Shown here: positions 1-7,110 of the stretch, piece by piece
Layout of the letters: each line of letters opens with the position of its first letter
Position numbering within the stretch: the first letter of the stretch is position 1
NCBI GenBank assembly: GCA_045807945.1
Contig: JBJMGI010000120.1
Span: 1 to 22,259 of the forward strand
Direction of reading: 5' to 3'
Source: CAVQGF01 sp045807945
GTDB lineage: Bacteria; Acidobacteriota; Terriglobia; Terriglobales; Acidobacteriaceae
Length of the DNA stretch: 22,259 bases
Program-made: the position numbers and the translations under genes
Notes under the pieces: model-generated
The model's input: the letters and a program-made list of their open reading frames with translations, nothing else
What the model was told of the DNA's origin: nothing
Databases searched by the model: none

Positions 1-1014
1 ATCTGCACCATCTGGTGCAGCAAGGCGGCGGGAAACATATTGCCCGACGTCCCATATGCGGCGTATGTAGTGATCTTCGCCGCGCTCTTCACGGGCATGA
101 ACCTGCTCGGAGTGAAGACTAATGCTCGCGTGAACGCGGGTCTCGCAGCCGGCATGGGCGTTGTGATCATCATTGTCCTGGCGGCGGCGTTCAGCTTCAT
201 TTTGCATTCCGCCGATCACACCATGGCGGCGTTCACGCGTCCGTTTTACGATCCAACAACGTTCTCGCCTCCGGCGGTGCTTCATGGAACTTCGATCGCC
301 GTACTGACTTACATCGGCTTCGACGGTATCTCCACTCTCTCCGAAGAGGCGGAGAATCCGCGAAGAAACATTCTTTACGCGACCGTGCTGGTGTGCCTGA
401 TAACCGGGATACTCGCCTCCATAGAGGTCTACGCTGCCCAAGTGGTTTGGCCTTCGCACGAATTTCCTGACATTGATACCGCTTACGTGCACGTCGCCGG
501 ACGCATCGGCGGCCTCTCTCTCTTTCACCTCGTGAATCTGACTCTGCTGGTTGCGAACATCGGCTCCGGCATGGGAGCGCAGCTCGCAGCCGCCCGCCTT
601 CTCTACGGAATGGGCCGCGACAATGCAATTCCTAAATCGTTTTTTGGAGTCGTGGAAGGGAAGCACGGGATTCCACGAAACAACGTTCTGTTCGTTGGTG
701 CGCTCGCTTTGGCAGGCGCCTTCGCCTTGAGCTACGAGCGTGGCGCTGAGCTGCTGAACTTCGGAGCCTTTATCGCATTCATGGGAGTGAACGCAGCTGC
801 CTTCTTCCACTATTACTTGCGCGCCGAACACAAAAGGCTCAGGAACCTTTTTCCTCCCGTGCTCGGATTCTGTATCTGCCTGGTGATCTGGATGAATCTA
901 AGCTGGCAGGCAAAGATCGCCGGAGCCATCTGGCTCTTCCTCGGCATCGTTTACGGCGCGTACAAGACGGGCGGCTTCCGCAAGGCGACCATCAGCTTCG
1001 ATGTGCCGGAGTGA
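1..1014 (+). CDS. APC-family amino acid/amine permease, 5'-truncated by the window edge
   Basis: The frame is open to the first base, so the start lies outside; about 337 C-terminal residues are visible. A TTG at 40 could serve as a start but would cut into the transporter core, so I treat the gene as partial. The protein is a series of hydrophobic helices joined by short charged loops, with a GFDGISTLSEEAENPRRN stretch typical of the cytoplasmic loop in APC-superfamily permeases and a MGRDNAIP segment in the next loop. These features point to an inner-membrane secondary transporter of amino acids or amines. Its stop overlaps the GTG start of the ROK kinase by four bases (GTGA), so the two are probably translationally coupled. 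The substrate cannot be read from sequence; the following genes suggest an amino sugar. Confidence 0.85.
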   Translation: MCTIWCSKAAGNILPDVPYAAYVVIFAALFTGMNLLGVKTNARVNAGLAAGMGVVIIIVLAAAFSFILHSADHTMAAFTRPFYDPTTFSPPAVLHGTSIAVLTYIGFDGISTLSEEAENPRRNILYATVLVCLITGILASIEVYAAQVVWPSHEFPDIDTAYVHVAGRIGGLSLFHLVNLTLLVANIGSGMGAQLAAARLLYGMGRDNAIPKSFFGVVEGKHGIPRNNVLFVGALALAGAFALSYERGAELLNFGAFIAFMGVNAAAFFHYYLRAEHKRLRNLFPPVLGFCICLVIWMNLSWQAKIAGAIWLFLGIVYGAYKTGGFRKATISFDVPE

Positions 1015-2024
1015 TTAAGAACGTGAGCGACAAACTCGTTTTAGGAGTGGACATCGGAGGCACGAAGGTCGCGGCGGGGCTGGTGAACAGCGCCGGGAGG
1101 ATCGTCGCCAAGACGCGCGTCCCGATGAACGCTGCCGGTACCGCCACCCAGGCGCTGGAATGCGTTCACCAGGCAATAGACAAAGCGCTCGCGCTCGCCC
1201 CCGCGAAAGAAAAAGTTTCCGCTATCGGTCTCTCGTCGCCCGGCCCGCTCGATCCTCACAGCGGCATCGTGCTGCACACCCCCAACCTACCGTGCTGGAT
1301 AAATTTCGCGCTGCGTACGTTTGTGGAAGAGCGCTATAAGCTGCCTGTCCGTCTCGACAACGACGCGAACGCTGCCGGCCTCGCAGAAGCGATTTGGGGA
1401 GCAGGCGCCGGGCACAATTCTGTTTTCTACGTCACGGTGGGCACGGGTGTCGGTACGGCGATCATCTTGAATCGGCAAGTCCTCTACGGCCGTACGGGAA
1501 CGGCCGCAGAGGGCGGGCACATGACGATTGACTTCCGTGCTCCCGTGCGTTGTGGATGCGGCAAGCGAGGGTGTCTGGAAAGTATGGCGTCGGGGCCTGC
1601 GATGGCGCTGCGCGGCCAAGCCGCAGTTACCAATGACGGCGCGAGCGGAGCAGCGCTGCTGGCACTGGCAGATGGGGAAATCTCTCAGATCACAGCCGAG
1701 TTCATCGTGAACGCCTCGCGTTCGGGTGATCCTCTCGCGCGAAAAGTCCTGCAGGAAACGGTGGACTTGCTCACGATCTGGCTGGGCAACGTCGTCGATC
1801 TGCTCGAGCCGGACGTGATCGTGATCGGAGGTGGGCTGGGCTCGCAGATCACTGATTGGTATGACGGTATCAGCGCCGCCCTTCCAAAGTGGAGCATCAA
1901 CGCTCGCGCCAGCGAGATTCCTATGGTCCCAGCAAAGTATGGTGCAGATGCAGGCATCGCCGGCTCTGCGGCTTTGTGGCTGCGCGAGCAAGTGCATACA
2001 AAAGCGGCTGCGGAGCTCGATTGA
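1011..2024 (+). CDS. ROK-family sugar kinase (glucokinase / amino-sugar kinase type)
   Basis: A 337-residue cytoplasmic kinase expected to phosphorylate a hexose or amino sugar at O6 using ATP. Visible motifs are the phosphate-binding DIGGTK (residues 14-19), the LDNDAN segment with the catalytic aspartate near 118, EGGH around 167-170, and the ROK zinc signature CGCGKRGCLE (181-190) with Cys181, Cys183 and Cys188. A second nucleotide-binding region, DVIVIGGGLG, lies near the C-terminus. There is no N-terminal helix-turn-helix, so this is a kinase and not a ROK repressor such as NagC or Mlc. The GTG at 1011 overlaps the permease stop; a second GTG at 1023 would remove only four residues. Its own stop overlaps the next ATG by one base. 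Family assignment is firm; glucosamine or N-acetylglucosamine as substrate is inferred from the SIS neighbour. Confidence 0.9.
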   Translation: MIKNVSDKLVLGVDIGGTKVAAGLVNSAGRIVAKTRVPMNAAGTATQALECVHQAIDKALALAPAKEKVSAIGLSSPGPLDPHSGIVLHTPNLPCWINFALRTFVEERYKLPVRLDNDANAAGLAEAIWGAGAGHNSVFYVTVGTGVGTAIILNRQVLYGRTGTAAEGGHMTIDFRAPVRCGCGKRGCLESMASGPAMALRGQAAVTNDGASGAALLALADGEISQITAEFIVNASRSGDPLARKVLQETVDLLTIWLGNVVDLLEPDVIVIGGGLGSQITDWYDGISAALPKWSINARASEIPMVPAKYGADAGIAGSAALWLREQVHTKAAAELD

Positions 2025-3139
2025 TGCCGGCTCCCAAGCATCACATGCTGCGCGAAATCTTCGAGCAGCCCGCTGCGGTGCAGAAGACGGCGGAAGCGGC
2101 ACGCTCCGCTATCGCTAGCGAATCGTTTTACGGTGTTTCCTGGAAAGATGCCTGCCTCCGATCGCTGGAGCGGATCCTGATCGCCGCTTCCGGGACCAGC
2201 CGCCACGCCGGCATAGCGGGGAAGTTCATGATCGAGTCGCTCGCGGGCATTCCTGTCGAAGTGGATTACGCGAGCGAGTTCCAGTTGTCTCCGGCCGTGG
2301 TCTCGCCAAAGACACTCACAATCGTGATCACGCAATCCGGTGAGACTGCCGACACACTTGCCGCGCTGCGCAAAGCAAAGAAGTCAGGATCGAAGGTCGT
2401 CACGATCAGCAACGTCGCTGATTCCTCCATGATGAAGGAGGCGGATTTCCGCATACACACGAAAGCCGGACCGGAGCTGGCTGTGCCTTCAACCAAAGCT
2501 TTCACTGCTCAGCTTACCGCGCTCTTTTGCTTCGCCTTGTTCCTCGCTGAAGTCAGGAAGAGGGTCGCTAAAAGTTCAGCCTCCGCTTTCCGTTCAGAGC
2601 TCGATGCTTTGCCGGGAAAACTAGAAGCGGTGCTCGGACTCGACGCGAAATGTGAAGCGTTGGCGCAACGTTTTCGCGGCCGCAGCGGATTCATCTTCGC
2701 TGCTCGCGGCGTACACAATGCAGTCGCCATGGACGGAGCGCTTAAGCTGAAGGAAGTCTCCTACCTCCATTCGGAAGCCTTCCCATCCGGCGAAATCCTT
2801 CACGGACCGCTTGCCACTATCGACGAAGACATGACCGTGGTCGCGATAGCTACCGTTGATAGCGGCGATGGCGATTCAAAGGCGCGCTATGACAAGACGC
2901 TTGCTAACTTAAAAGAATTGAAAGGGCGCTCCGGAAAAATCGTCGCGCTCGCGTCAGAAGGGGATGCGCGAGTCACAAAGATCACCGACGAGGTCCTCTA
3001 CATTCCCAAAGCTCCCGATCTTTTGCTGCCGATCCTTGAGATCGTCCCACTGCAGCTCTTCGCCTACCACATTGCTGTCCTACTGGGCCGCAACGTGGAC
3101 AATCCCCGCAGCCTGGCCAAAGCCGTGGTCAACGACTGA
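2024..3139 (+). CDS. SIS-domain GlmS-isomerase-like protein, probable glucosamine-6-phosphate deaminase (NagB-II type)
   Basis: The 371-residue product matches the C-terminal isomerase half of GlmS and has no glutaminase domain. It opens with MLREIFEQP, as at the start of that half. The first SIS domain has SGTSRHAG (56-63) and TQSGETADT (103-111); the second has the KLKEVSYLHSEAFPSGEI stretch and HGPLA. Glu244, His260 and Lys366 align with the catalytic Glu488, His504 and Lys603 of E. coli GlmS. Proteins of this shape without a glutaminase domain generally act as sugar-phosphate isomerases or deaminases, so conversion of glucosamine-6-phosphate to fructose-6-phosphate plus ammonia is the favoured role. 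I chose ATG 2024 (TGATG overlap with the kinase stop, GGAG upstream); the frame extends left to 1889, but that part lies inside the kinase gene. ATG 2045 is an alternative. Confidence 0.87.
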   Translation: MPAPKHHMLREIFEQPAAVQKTAEAARSAIASESFYGVSWKDACLRSLERILIAASGTSRHAGIAGKFMIESLAGIPVEVDYASEFQLSPAVVSPKTLTIVITQSGETADTLAALRKAKKSGSKVVTISNVADSSMMKEADFRIHTKAGPELAVPSTKAFTAQLTALFCFALFLAEVRKRVAKSSASAFRSELDALPGKLEAVLGLDAKCEALAQRFRGRSGFIFAARGVHNAVAMDGALKLKEVSYLHSEAFPSGEILHGPLATIDEDMTVVAIATVDSGDGDSKARYDKTLANLKELKGRSGKIVALASEGDARVTKITDEVLYIPKAPDLLLPILEIVPLQLFAYHIAVLLGRNVDNPRSLAKAVVND

Positions 3140-3151
3140 TATCCTCGCAGG

Positions 3152-4117
3152 ATGCGCTACCGAAAGTTAGGAAAGACCGGATTCGAAGTCAGCGAGATTG
3201 GCTTCGGTGCCTGGGGCATCGGCAAGAGCGAGTGGGTCGGCGCCGACGACGCACAGTCGCTGCGAACTCTGCAGGCCGCTCGCGATGCCGGCCTCAATTT
3301 CTTCGACACCGCCCTCGCGTACGGTGAGGGGCACAGTGAATCTCTGCTCGCGCGTGCTTTCGGCAAGTCGAAAGACGTTGTCATCGCCAGCAAGGTCCCT
3401 CCGAAAAATATGGTTTGGCCGGCACAGGACGAAGCACCGCTTCGCGAAGTGTTTCCTTCTGCCTACGTTCTTAAATCGCTGGAAAAGAGTTTGAAGAACC
3501 TGCGGCGCGATACCGTGGACATTTATCAATTCCACGTTTGGAACGACCGCTGGGCGGAGCAGCCCGAATGGCAGGAGACAGTAAAGAAGATGCGCGATTC
3601 AGGGAAGGTGCGCGGCGTCGGGCTCTCTATTAACGACCATCAGCCCGGTAACAGCATCAAGGCACTCGCAACCGGACTGATCGACACCGTGCAGGTGATC
3701 TATAACATCTTCGATCAGACGCCCCAAGACGAGCTGTTTCCGTATTGCACCACGCACAGCATCGGCGTGATCGCGCGCGTGCCGTTCGACGAAGGAAGCC
3801 TAACCGGCAAGATCCGGCCGGAGACCGAATTTGCACGCGATGATTTCAGGAATCAATATTTCGGCGGCGATCGGAAAAAAGAAGTTTGGGATCACGTGCA
3901 GAAGATCGTGTCTGATACCGGAACAACGGTAGATCAACTGCCTGAACTCGCGTTGCGTTTTTGTTTGAGCCATCCCGCCGTGTCGAGCGTCATTCCGGGA
4001 ATGCGGCGTCCGGAGCACGCCCAGGCCAATGCTGCCGTGTCGGACAAAGGGCCGCTTTCTTCGCAGCAGATCGAAACGCTAAAGGCGAGCCGCTGGGTTC
4101 GCAACTACTACGAGTAA
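3152..4117 (+). CDS. Aldo/keto reductase
   Basis: A 321-residue NAD(P)H-dependent oxidoreductase of the aldo/keto reductase superfamily, cytoplasmic, with the usual (beta/alpha)8-barrel length. The N-terminus MRYRKLGKTGFEVSEIGFG is typical. The catalytic tetrad is visible as Asp52 and Tyr57 in NFFDTALAYGEGHSE, Lys81 in VIASKV, and His128 in IYQFHVW. The cofactor-binding end is present as SSVIPGMRRPEHAQAN near the C-terminus. It begins 12 bases after the SIS gene and is the last gene before a strong hairpin, so it is probably part of the same operon. Substrate unknown; the neighbours suggest a sugar or a derived aldehyde. Confidence 0.92.
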   Translation: MRYRKLGKTGFEVSEIGFGAWGIGKSEWVGADDAQSLRTLQAARDAGLNFFDTALAYGEGHSESLLARAFGKSKDVVIASKVPPKNMVWPAQDEAPLREVFPSAYVLKSLEKSLKNLRRDTVDIYQFHVWNDRWAEQPEWQETVKKMRDSGKVRGVGLSINDHQPGNSIKALATGLIDTVQVIYNIFDQTPQDELFPYCTTHSIGVIARVPFDEGSLTGKIRPETEFARDDFRNQYFGGDRKKEVWDHVQKIVSDTGTTVDQLPELALRFCLSHPAVSSVIPGMRRPEHAQANAAVSDKGPLSSQQIETLKASRWVRNYYE

Positions 4118-4120
4118 CAG

Positions 4121-4146
4121 AAAGGGACTCCTGCCGGAGTCCCTTT
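4121..4146. terminator. Bidirectional hairpin terminator between convergent genes
   Basis: A perfect 11-base-pair stem (AAAGGGACTCC at 4121-4131 with GGAGTCCCTTT at 4136-4146) and a four-base loop TGCC lie four bases after the aldo/keto reductase stop and 17 bases beyond the stop of the opposing gene. The stem ends in T/A runs on both sides but no long U tract follows, so efficiency in either direction is inferred from stem strength and position. Confidence 0.75.
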
Positions 4147-4163
4147 CGCTATTGAGGTTGTTA

Positions 4164-4793
4164 TTACCGGCCGTATCCCTGTTGGTATCCGGAGATATAG
4201 GCCTGGCGATAGTCCTGTTTGTACTGAGTCTCGCCGCCGAGGCTCGAGTTGTAACCATCCGTCCCGTGCTGGTAATTGCTATCTTCCGTCGGACGGAAGC
4301 TATGCCCAGTCTGGCGATCTTTCAGTCCATCGTTGTAGCCGTCACGATACCCGATCTGCCCGGCTTGGTTGCGGTAACGTGAGTTGCCGTTCCCGTAGGC
4401 GCCGCCGTTGCGATAGCCACCGTTGTTGTAAGGGCGGTTGCCGTAAGCGCCGTTTCCGTACGTCCCATTATTGTAAGGACGATTGCGCCAGCGGTCGTTG
4501 TCGCCATCATGGTCGGGGTCGCGGCGATTCCGCCACTGCCCGTCGTTCCGAGCAGCATTGCGGTCTCGATCCCTATCCCGATCGCGGTCACCGCCGTTTT
4601 GCCAGTTCCCGTTGCGGTCGCGGTCATTGCGGACGCGATCTCTATCCCGATCACCGTCGCGGTCACGGTCTTTGCTTGTTACGCGATCGTGATCACGGTC
4701 TCGCCGGTCGCGGTCCTGGTCCTGCGCGGAAGCGATCAGGCTCGTGCCTCCGATTAGAAGCGTCATCATCATTGCCATACGTGCGAATTTCAT
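4164..4793 (-). CDS. Secreted low-complexity Asp/Arg- and Asn/Gly/Tyr-rich protein
   Basis: A 209-residue protein with a clear signal peptide, MKFARMAMMMTLLIGGTSLI followed by ASAQ, so the mature form should start near residue 24. Residues 25-83 are dominated by Asp-Arg dipeptides. Residues 84-135 consist of Asn/Gly/Tyr-rich repeats of the NNGTYGNGAYGNRPY kind. The C-terminal 65 residues hold GYRDGYNDGLKDRQTG and a final SGYQQGYGR, spaced Gly-Tyr motifs that I associate with uncharacterised acidobacterial secreted proteins. ATG 4793 is supported by AGGAGGG seven bases upstream. The gene ends in tandem stops (TAATAA). It is divergent from the response-regulator operon and may share its control region. 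No enzymatic function is apparent; a disordered, charged envelope protein is likely. Confidence 0.8.
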   Translation of the reverse strand: MKFARMAMMMTLLIGGTSLIASAQDQDRDRRDRDHDRVTSKDRDRDGDRDRDRVRNDRDRNGNWQNGGDRDRDRDRDRNAARNDGQWRNRRDPDHDGDNDRWRNRPYNNGTYGNGAYGNRPYNNGGYRNGGAYGNGNSRYRNQAGQIGYRDGYNDGLKDRQTGHSFRPTEDSNYQHGTDGYNSSLGGETQYKQDYRQAYISGYQQGYGR

Positions 4794-4806
4794 TTGGGTC
4801 CCTCCT

Positions 4807-4835
4807 GATAAGCGCGAAGCTCATTCGCTCTTATC
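4807..4835 (-). promoter_or_regulatory. 5'-UTR hairpin directly before the ribosome-binding site of the secreted-protein gene
   Basis: GATAAGCGCGAA (4807-4818) and TTCGCTCTTATC (4824-4835) pair over 12 positions with one mismatch around a five-base loop. In the minus-strand transcript the stem ends at the base next to the AGGAGGG ribosome-binding site (4800-4806), leaving that site single-stranded. It could stabilise the mRNA or tune translation; no function is demonstrated. Confidence 0.5.
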
Positions 4836-4872
4836 GGTACAAAGGGGTAAACCCTCACTCCGCGCCGTAGTT

Positions 4873-4889
4873 GGTTAACTTTTGTTACC
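4873..4889. promoter_or_regulatory. Imperfect inverted repeat in the divergent intergenic region
   Basis: GGTTAAC and GTTACC flank a TTTT spacer, an inverted repeat with one base missing in the right arm. It lies between the divergent secreted-protein and response-regulator genes and could be an operator. Nothing further supports it. Confidence 0.2.
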
Positions 4890-4953
4890 AGCCGAGCCAC
4901 GCGCCCAATTCACAGAAATCCGTACCTTAACAAGCCTTCACAGAGCGGCGGAG

Positions 4954-4970
4954 TGTAAAGTTTTGTGAAG
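4954..4970 (+). promoter_or_regulatory. Putative CpxR/OmpR-family box (direct repeat)
   Basis: TGTAAAG (4954-4960) and TGTGAAG (4964-4970) are direct repeats exactly 10 bases apart. Read as GTAAA-N5-GTGAA they differ by one base from the GTAAA-N5-GTAAA box described for E. coli CpxR. The second repeat covers the predicted -35 element of the regulator operon, a usual activator position for OmpR/PhoB-family regulators. A further CTTCACA at 4936-4942 is the inverse of TGTGAAG. Autoregulation by the downstream CpxR-like protein is inferred. Confidence 0.5.
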
Positions 4971-4991
4971 AAGATTGTCTACATTTCTTAT
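4963..4991 (+). promoter_or_regulatory. Predicted sigma70-type promoter of the regulator/efflux operon
   Basis: A -35-like TTGTGA (4963-4968) and a -10-like TCTTAT (4986-4991), four of six consensus bases, are separated by exactly 17 bases. The weak match fits a promoter that needs an activator bound at the overlapping direct repeat. Transcription would start near 4998, giving a leader of about 33 bases. Confidence 0.4.
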
Positions 4992-5004
4992 TCAGAGGGA
5001 ATCC

Positions 5005-5034
5005 TGGGGAGCATCCATAATGGTTGAGCTATGA
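5005..5034 (+). promoter_or_regulatory. Ribosome-binding site and four-codon leader ORF overlapping the regulator start
   Basis: TGGGGAG (5005-5011) is eight bases before ATG 5020 but 19 bases before the regulator start at 5031. ATG 5020 opens a four-codon ORF, M-V-E-L, whose TGA (5032-5034) overlaps the regulator ATG as ATGA. The well-placed ribosome-binding site therefore serves the mini-ORF, and the regulator would be reached by translational coupling. An in-frame TGA just upstream (5025-5027) excludes a longer regulator. Confidence 0.45.
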
Positions 5035-5750
5035 ACCGGATTTTGATCGTAGACGATGACCGAGACTTCGTGGAGCTGGTGCGCGAGTACCTGCAACCCG
5101 AAGGCTTCTCTGTGGACGCAGCCTACGACTACGCCTCCGGATTGAAAGCGGCGGGAGCGGGGAATCACGAACTGCTCGTTTTAGACGTCATGCTGCCGGG
5201 CGGCTCCGGCTTTGACCTGCTGCGTAATCTGCGCAAGAGCTCTGCACTTCCTGTTCTGTTGCTAACGGGGCGCGGTGAAGCAGTCGACCGCATCGTTGGG
5301 CTCGAGATCGGCGCTGACGATTATCTCCCCAAGCCCTGTGACCCGCGTGAGCTGGTCGCCCGCATCCGCGCCATTCTGCGCCGCACTCAAGCTGCCGGGT
5401 CTCCGGGAAATGGAAATGGAGACTGGATACGCGTGGGCGCGGTGGCTCTCTCTCCTGGATTACGCAGCGTGAAGTGCGGCGACCGCGAACTCGATATCAC
5501 CTCCATCGAATTCAACGTTTTGGAATACCTGATCAAGAACCGCGGGACTGTGGTCTCGCGCGAATCGCTGGCCGAGGCCGCTCTGGGAAGAAAGCTTGGA
5601 CTTCTGGATCGCAGCATTGATGTTCACGTAAGCCGCTTGCGCCGCAAGCTCGCCGACTGCTTTGGCGACAACGAGGAGCTCATAAAAGCTGTTCGCGGCT
5701 CGGGTTACGTCTATGCCGCCATGCGGCCGGAAGAGGCGAAGAAGTCATGA
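5031..5750 (+). CDS. CpxR-like OmpR-family response regulator
   Basis: A 239-residue DNA-binding response regulator. The receiver domain (about 1-118) has the acidic pocket at residues 8-10 (VDDD), phosphoacceptor Asp52 in LVLDVMLPG, Thr79 and Lys101 in YLPKP. The C-terminal winged helix (about 130-232) contains IEFNVLEYLIKNRGTVVSRE and LLDRSIDVHVSRLRRKL, the latter closely resembling CpxR recognition helices, and ends in VRGSGYVY. It is followed with an ATGA overlap by its probable partner kinase and then an RND efflux system, so its regulon probably includes that pump. A CpxR-like box lies upstream. BaeR is the other well-known regulator of mdt pumps, but the C-terminal motif favours the CpxR branch. 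Confidence 0.9.
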   Translation: MNRILIVDDDRDFVELVREYLQPEGFSVDAAYDYASGLKAAGAGNHELLVLDVMLPGGSGFDLLRNLRKSSALPVLLLTGRGEAVDRIVGLEIGADDYLPKPCDPRELVARIRAILRRTQAAGSPGNGNGDWIRVGAVALSPGLRSVKCGDRELDITSIEFNVLEYLIKNRGTVVSRESLAEAALGRKLGLLDRSIDVHVSRLRRKLADCFGDNEELIKAVRGSGYVYAAMRPEEAKKS

Positions 5751-7084
5751 ACCGCCTCTTCTGGAAGATATTCCTTTCGTTCTGGATCACCGAAGCACTC
5801 GTGCTCACGATTGCTGTGACGCTCGCCAACATGGGCGTGTGGCGCGAGTCGCCGGATTCTTTGCAACAGGTGCAGGCCGCGATGCCAGCTGTCGCAAGCC
5901 GCGCAGTCCAGGCTTGGGAGCAGGGAGGCGCAGCGGCGCTCAAGCAGAGTCTTTCCGACGCTTCCGAAGACAGCAGCGCCCGATGGTGGCTGGTTGATGC
6001 GAATGGAAAAGAGCTTTCCGGAAATGTCGTGCCGTGGTGGGTGCCGCAGGTCGTGCAGAAAAATTCAGGCGCCACTCGACCCGACACTGCTGTCTATTCG
6101 ACCTCAGGTACCCGAGGCAGCTACACACTAGTAGCCGAGCCTGGGCAGCCGCGTGTGCCCCACATTCCGTATCGCGCGATTGTCCGGCAATTACTGGCTG
6201 GCCTCCTAGTTTCAGGACTCACCTGCTTTTTGCTCGCACATTATCTAGTTCAGCCAATATTGCGATTGCGACGAGCGACACAGGCGGTCGCCGCGGGAGA
6301 TCTCTCCGCGCGCGCGGGTGAAGCCGTGGGTGACCGCAAGGACGAGATCGGAGATCTGGTCCGCGACTTCGATCTAATGGCTGGGCGTATCGAGACGCTA
6401 GTGCAGTCGCAGAAGCAGTTGCTGCGCGACATCTCACACGATCTGCGCTCTCCTCTGCAGCGCTTGCGTATGGCAGTGGGACTGGCGCGGCGGGAAGCGA
6501 CGGCCACCACGCAACTCGATCGCATTGAGCGCGAGGCCGTGCGCATCAACGAACTGGTCGAGCAGGTGCTGAAGCTAGCGCGGTTGGAGAATGCCGCGAC
6601 CAAATTGCCGATGGCGAGCGTCTCGCTGCAAGCCATCGTGAATGACGTTGTTTCCGATGCGACTTATGAAGCCGAGCGGCTGGAGTGTACCGTCAAAGTG
6701 GAAGCGGGCGAGCCCGTGCAGGTCAATGGCAATCGCGAGTTGCTACACAGCGCTCTCGAGAATGTCGTCCGGAACGCCATTCATCATTCGCCGCCGCACA
6801 CGCAAGTCAAAGTCCGCCTGGTCGGGAACAACGGCGTCGTAAGGGTGCGAGTAGAAGATCAAGGCCCAGGCGTTCCGGAAGCAGCACTGGCTCGCCTCTT
6901 CGAACCATTTTTTCGTGTGGATGAGTCCCGCGGCACTACCAACGGCTTCGGCCTCGGACTTGCGATCGCAGCGCGCGCCGTGGCCGTTCATGGCGGTTCT
7001 ATCGTGGCGCACAATCTGCAGCCGCACGGGCTTCAAGTAGAGATCCAGTTGCCAACCGTCGTTGAGGGCGCGAGGTCTAACTGA
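5747..7084 (+). CDS. CpxA-like membrane sensor histidine kinase
   Basis: A 445-residue sensor kinase with a short cytoplasmic N-terminus, TM1 about 8-30, a periplasmic sensor of roughly 115 residues rich in Trp/Pro, TM2 about 146-168, HAMP (170-220), and a HisKA domain with phosphoacceptor His231 in ISHDLRSPLQRLR. The ATPase domain shows the N box (Asn339, Asn343 in ENVVRNAIHHSP), G1 DQGPGVPE (371-378), an F-box LFEPFFRV and G2 GFGLGL (400-405). The HisKA sequence and layout resemble CpxA, which senses envelope stress. The ATGA overlap with the regulator indicates a cognate pair. The periplasmic ligand cannot be predicted. The next gene starts 26 bases downstream. Confidence 0.9.
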   Translation: MNRLFWKIFLSFWITEALVLTIAVTLANMGVWRESPDSLQQVQAAMPAVASRAVQAWEQGGAAALKQSLSDASEDSSARWWLVDANGKELSGNVVPWWVPQVVQKNSGATRPDTAVYSTSGTRGSYTLVAEPGQPRVPHIPYRAIVRQLLAGLLVSGLTCFLLAHYLVQPILRLRRATQAVAAGDLSARAGEAVGDRKDEIGDLVRDFDLMAGRIETLVQSQKQLLRDISHDLRSPLQRLRMAVGLARREATATTQLDRIEREAVRINELVEQVLKLARLENAATKLPMASVSLQAIVNDVVSDATYEAERLECTVKVEAGEPVQVNGNRELLHSALENVVRNAIHHSPPHTQVKVRLVGNNGVVRVRVEDQGPGVPEAALARLFEPFFRVDESRGTTNGFGLGLAIAARAVAVHGGSIVAHNLQPHGLQVEIQLPTVVEGARSN

Positions 7085-7110
7085 TGGAGATGAAAGAGAG
7101 TTGAACGAGT

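Noticed and set aside
1889..2023. Upstream extension of the SIS-domain frame
   Set aside because: It lies inside the ROK kinase coding region, has no ribosome-binding site, and the GlmS-like homology begins only after ATG 2024.
4480..4720. Repeated GATCGCGGTC-like units resembling a short tandem repeat or CRISPR
   Set aside because: Units are irregular, lack unique spacers, and are explained by Asp-Arg codon repeats in the secreted protein.
4322..4870. Several overlapping ORFs rich in Ser/Arg, Thr/Ala or Val/Ile opposite or within the Asp/Arg-rich gene
   Set aside because: They are out-of-frame readings of its repetitive codons and lack ribosome-binding sites; the minus-strand frame has a signal peptide and strong site.
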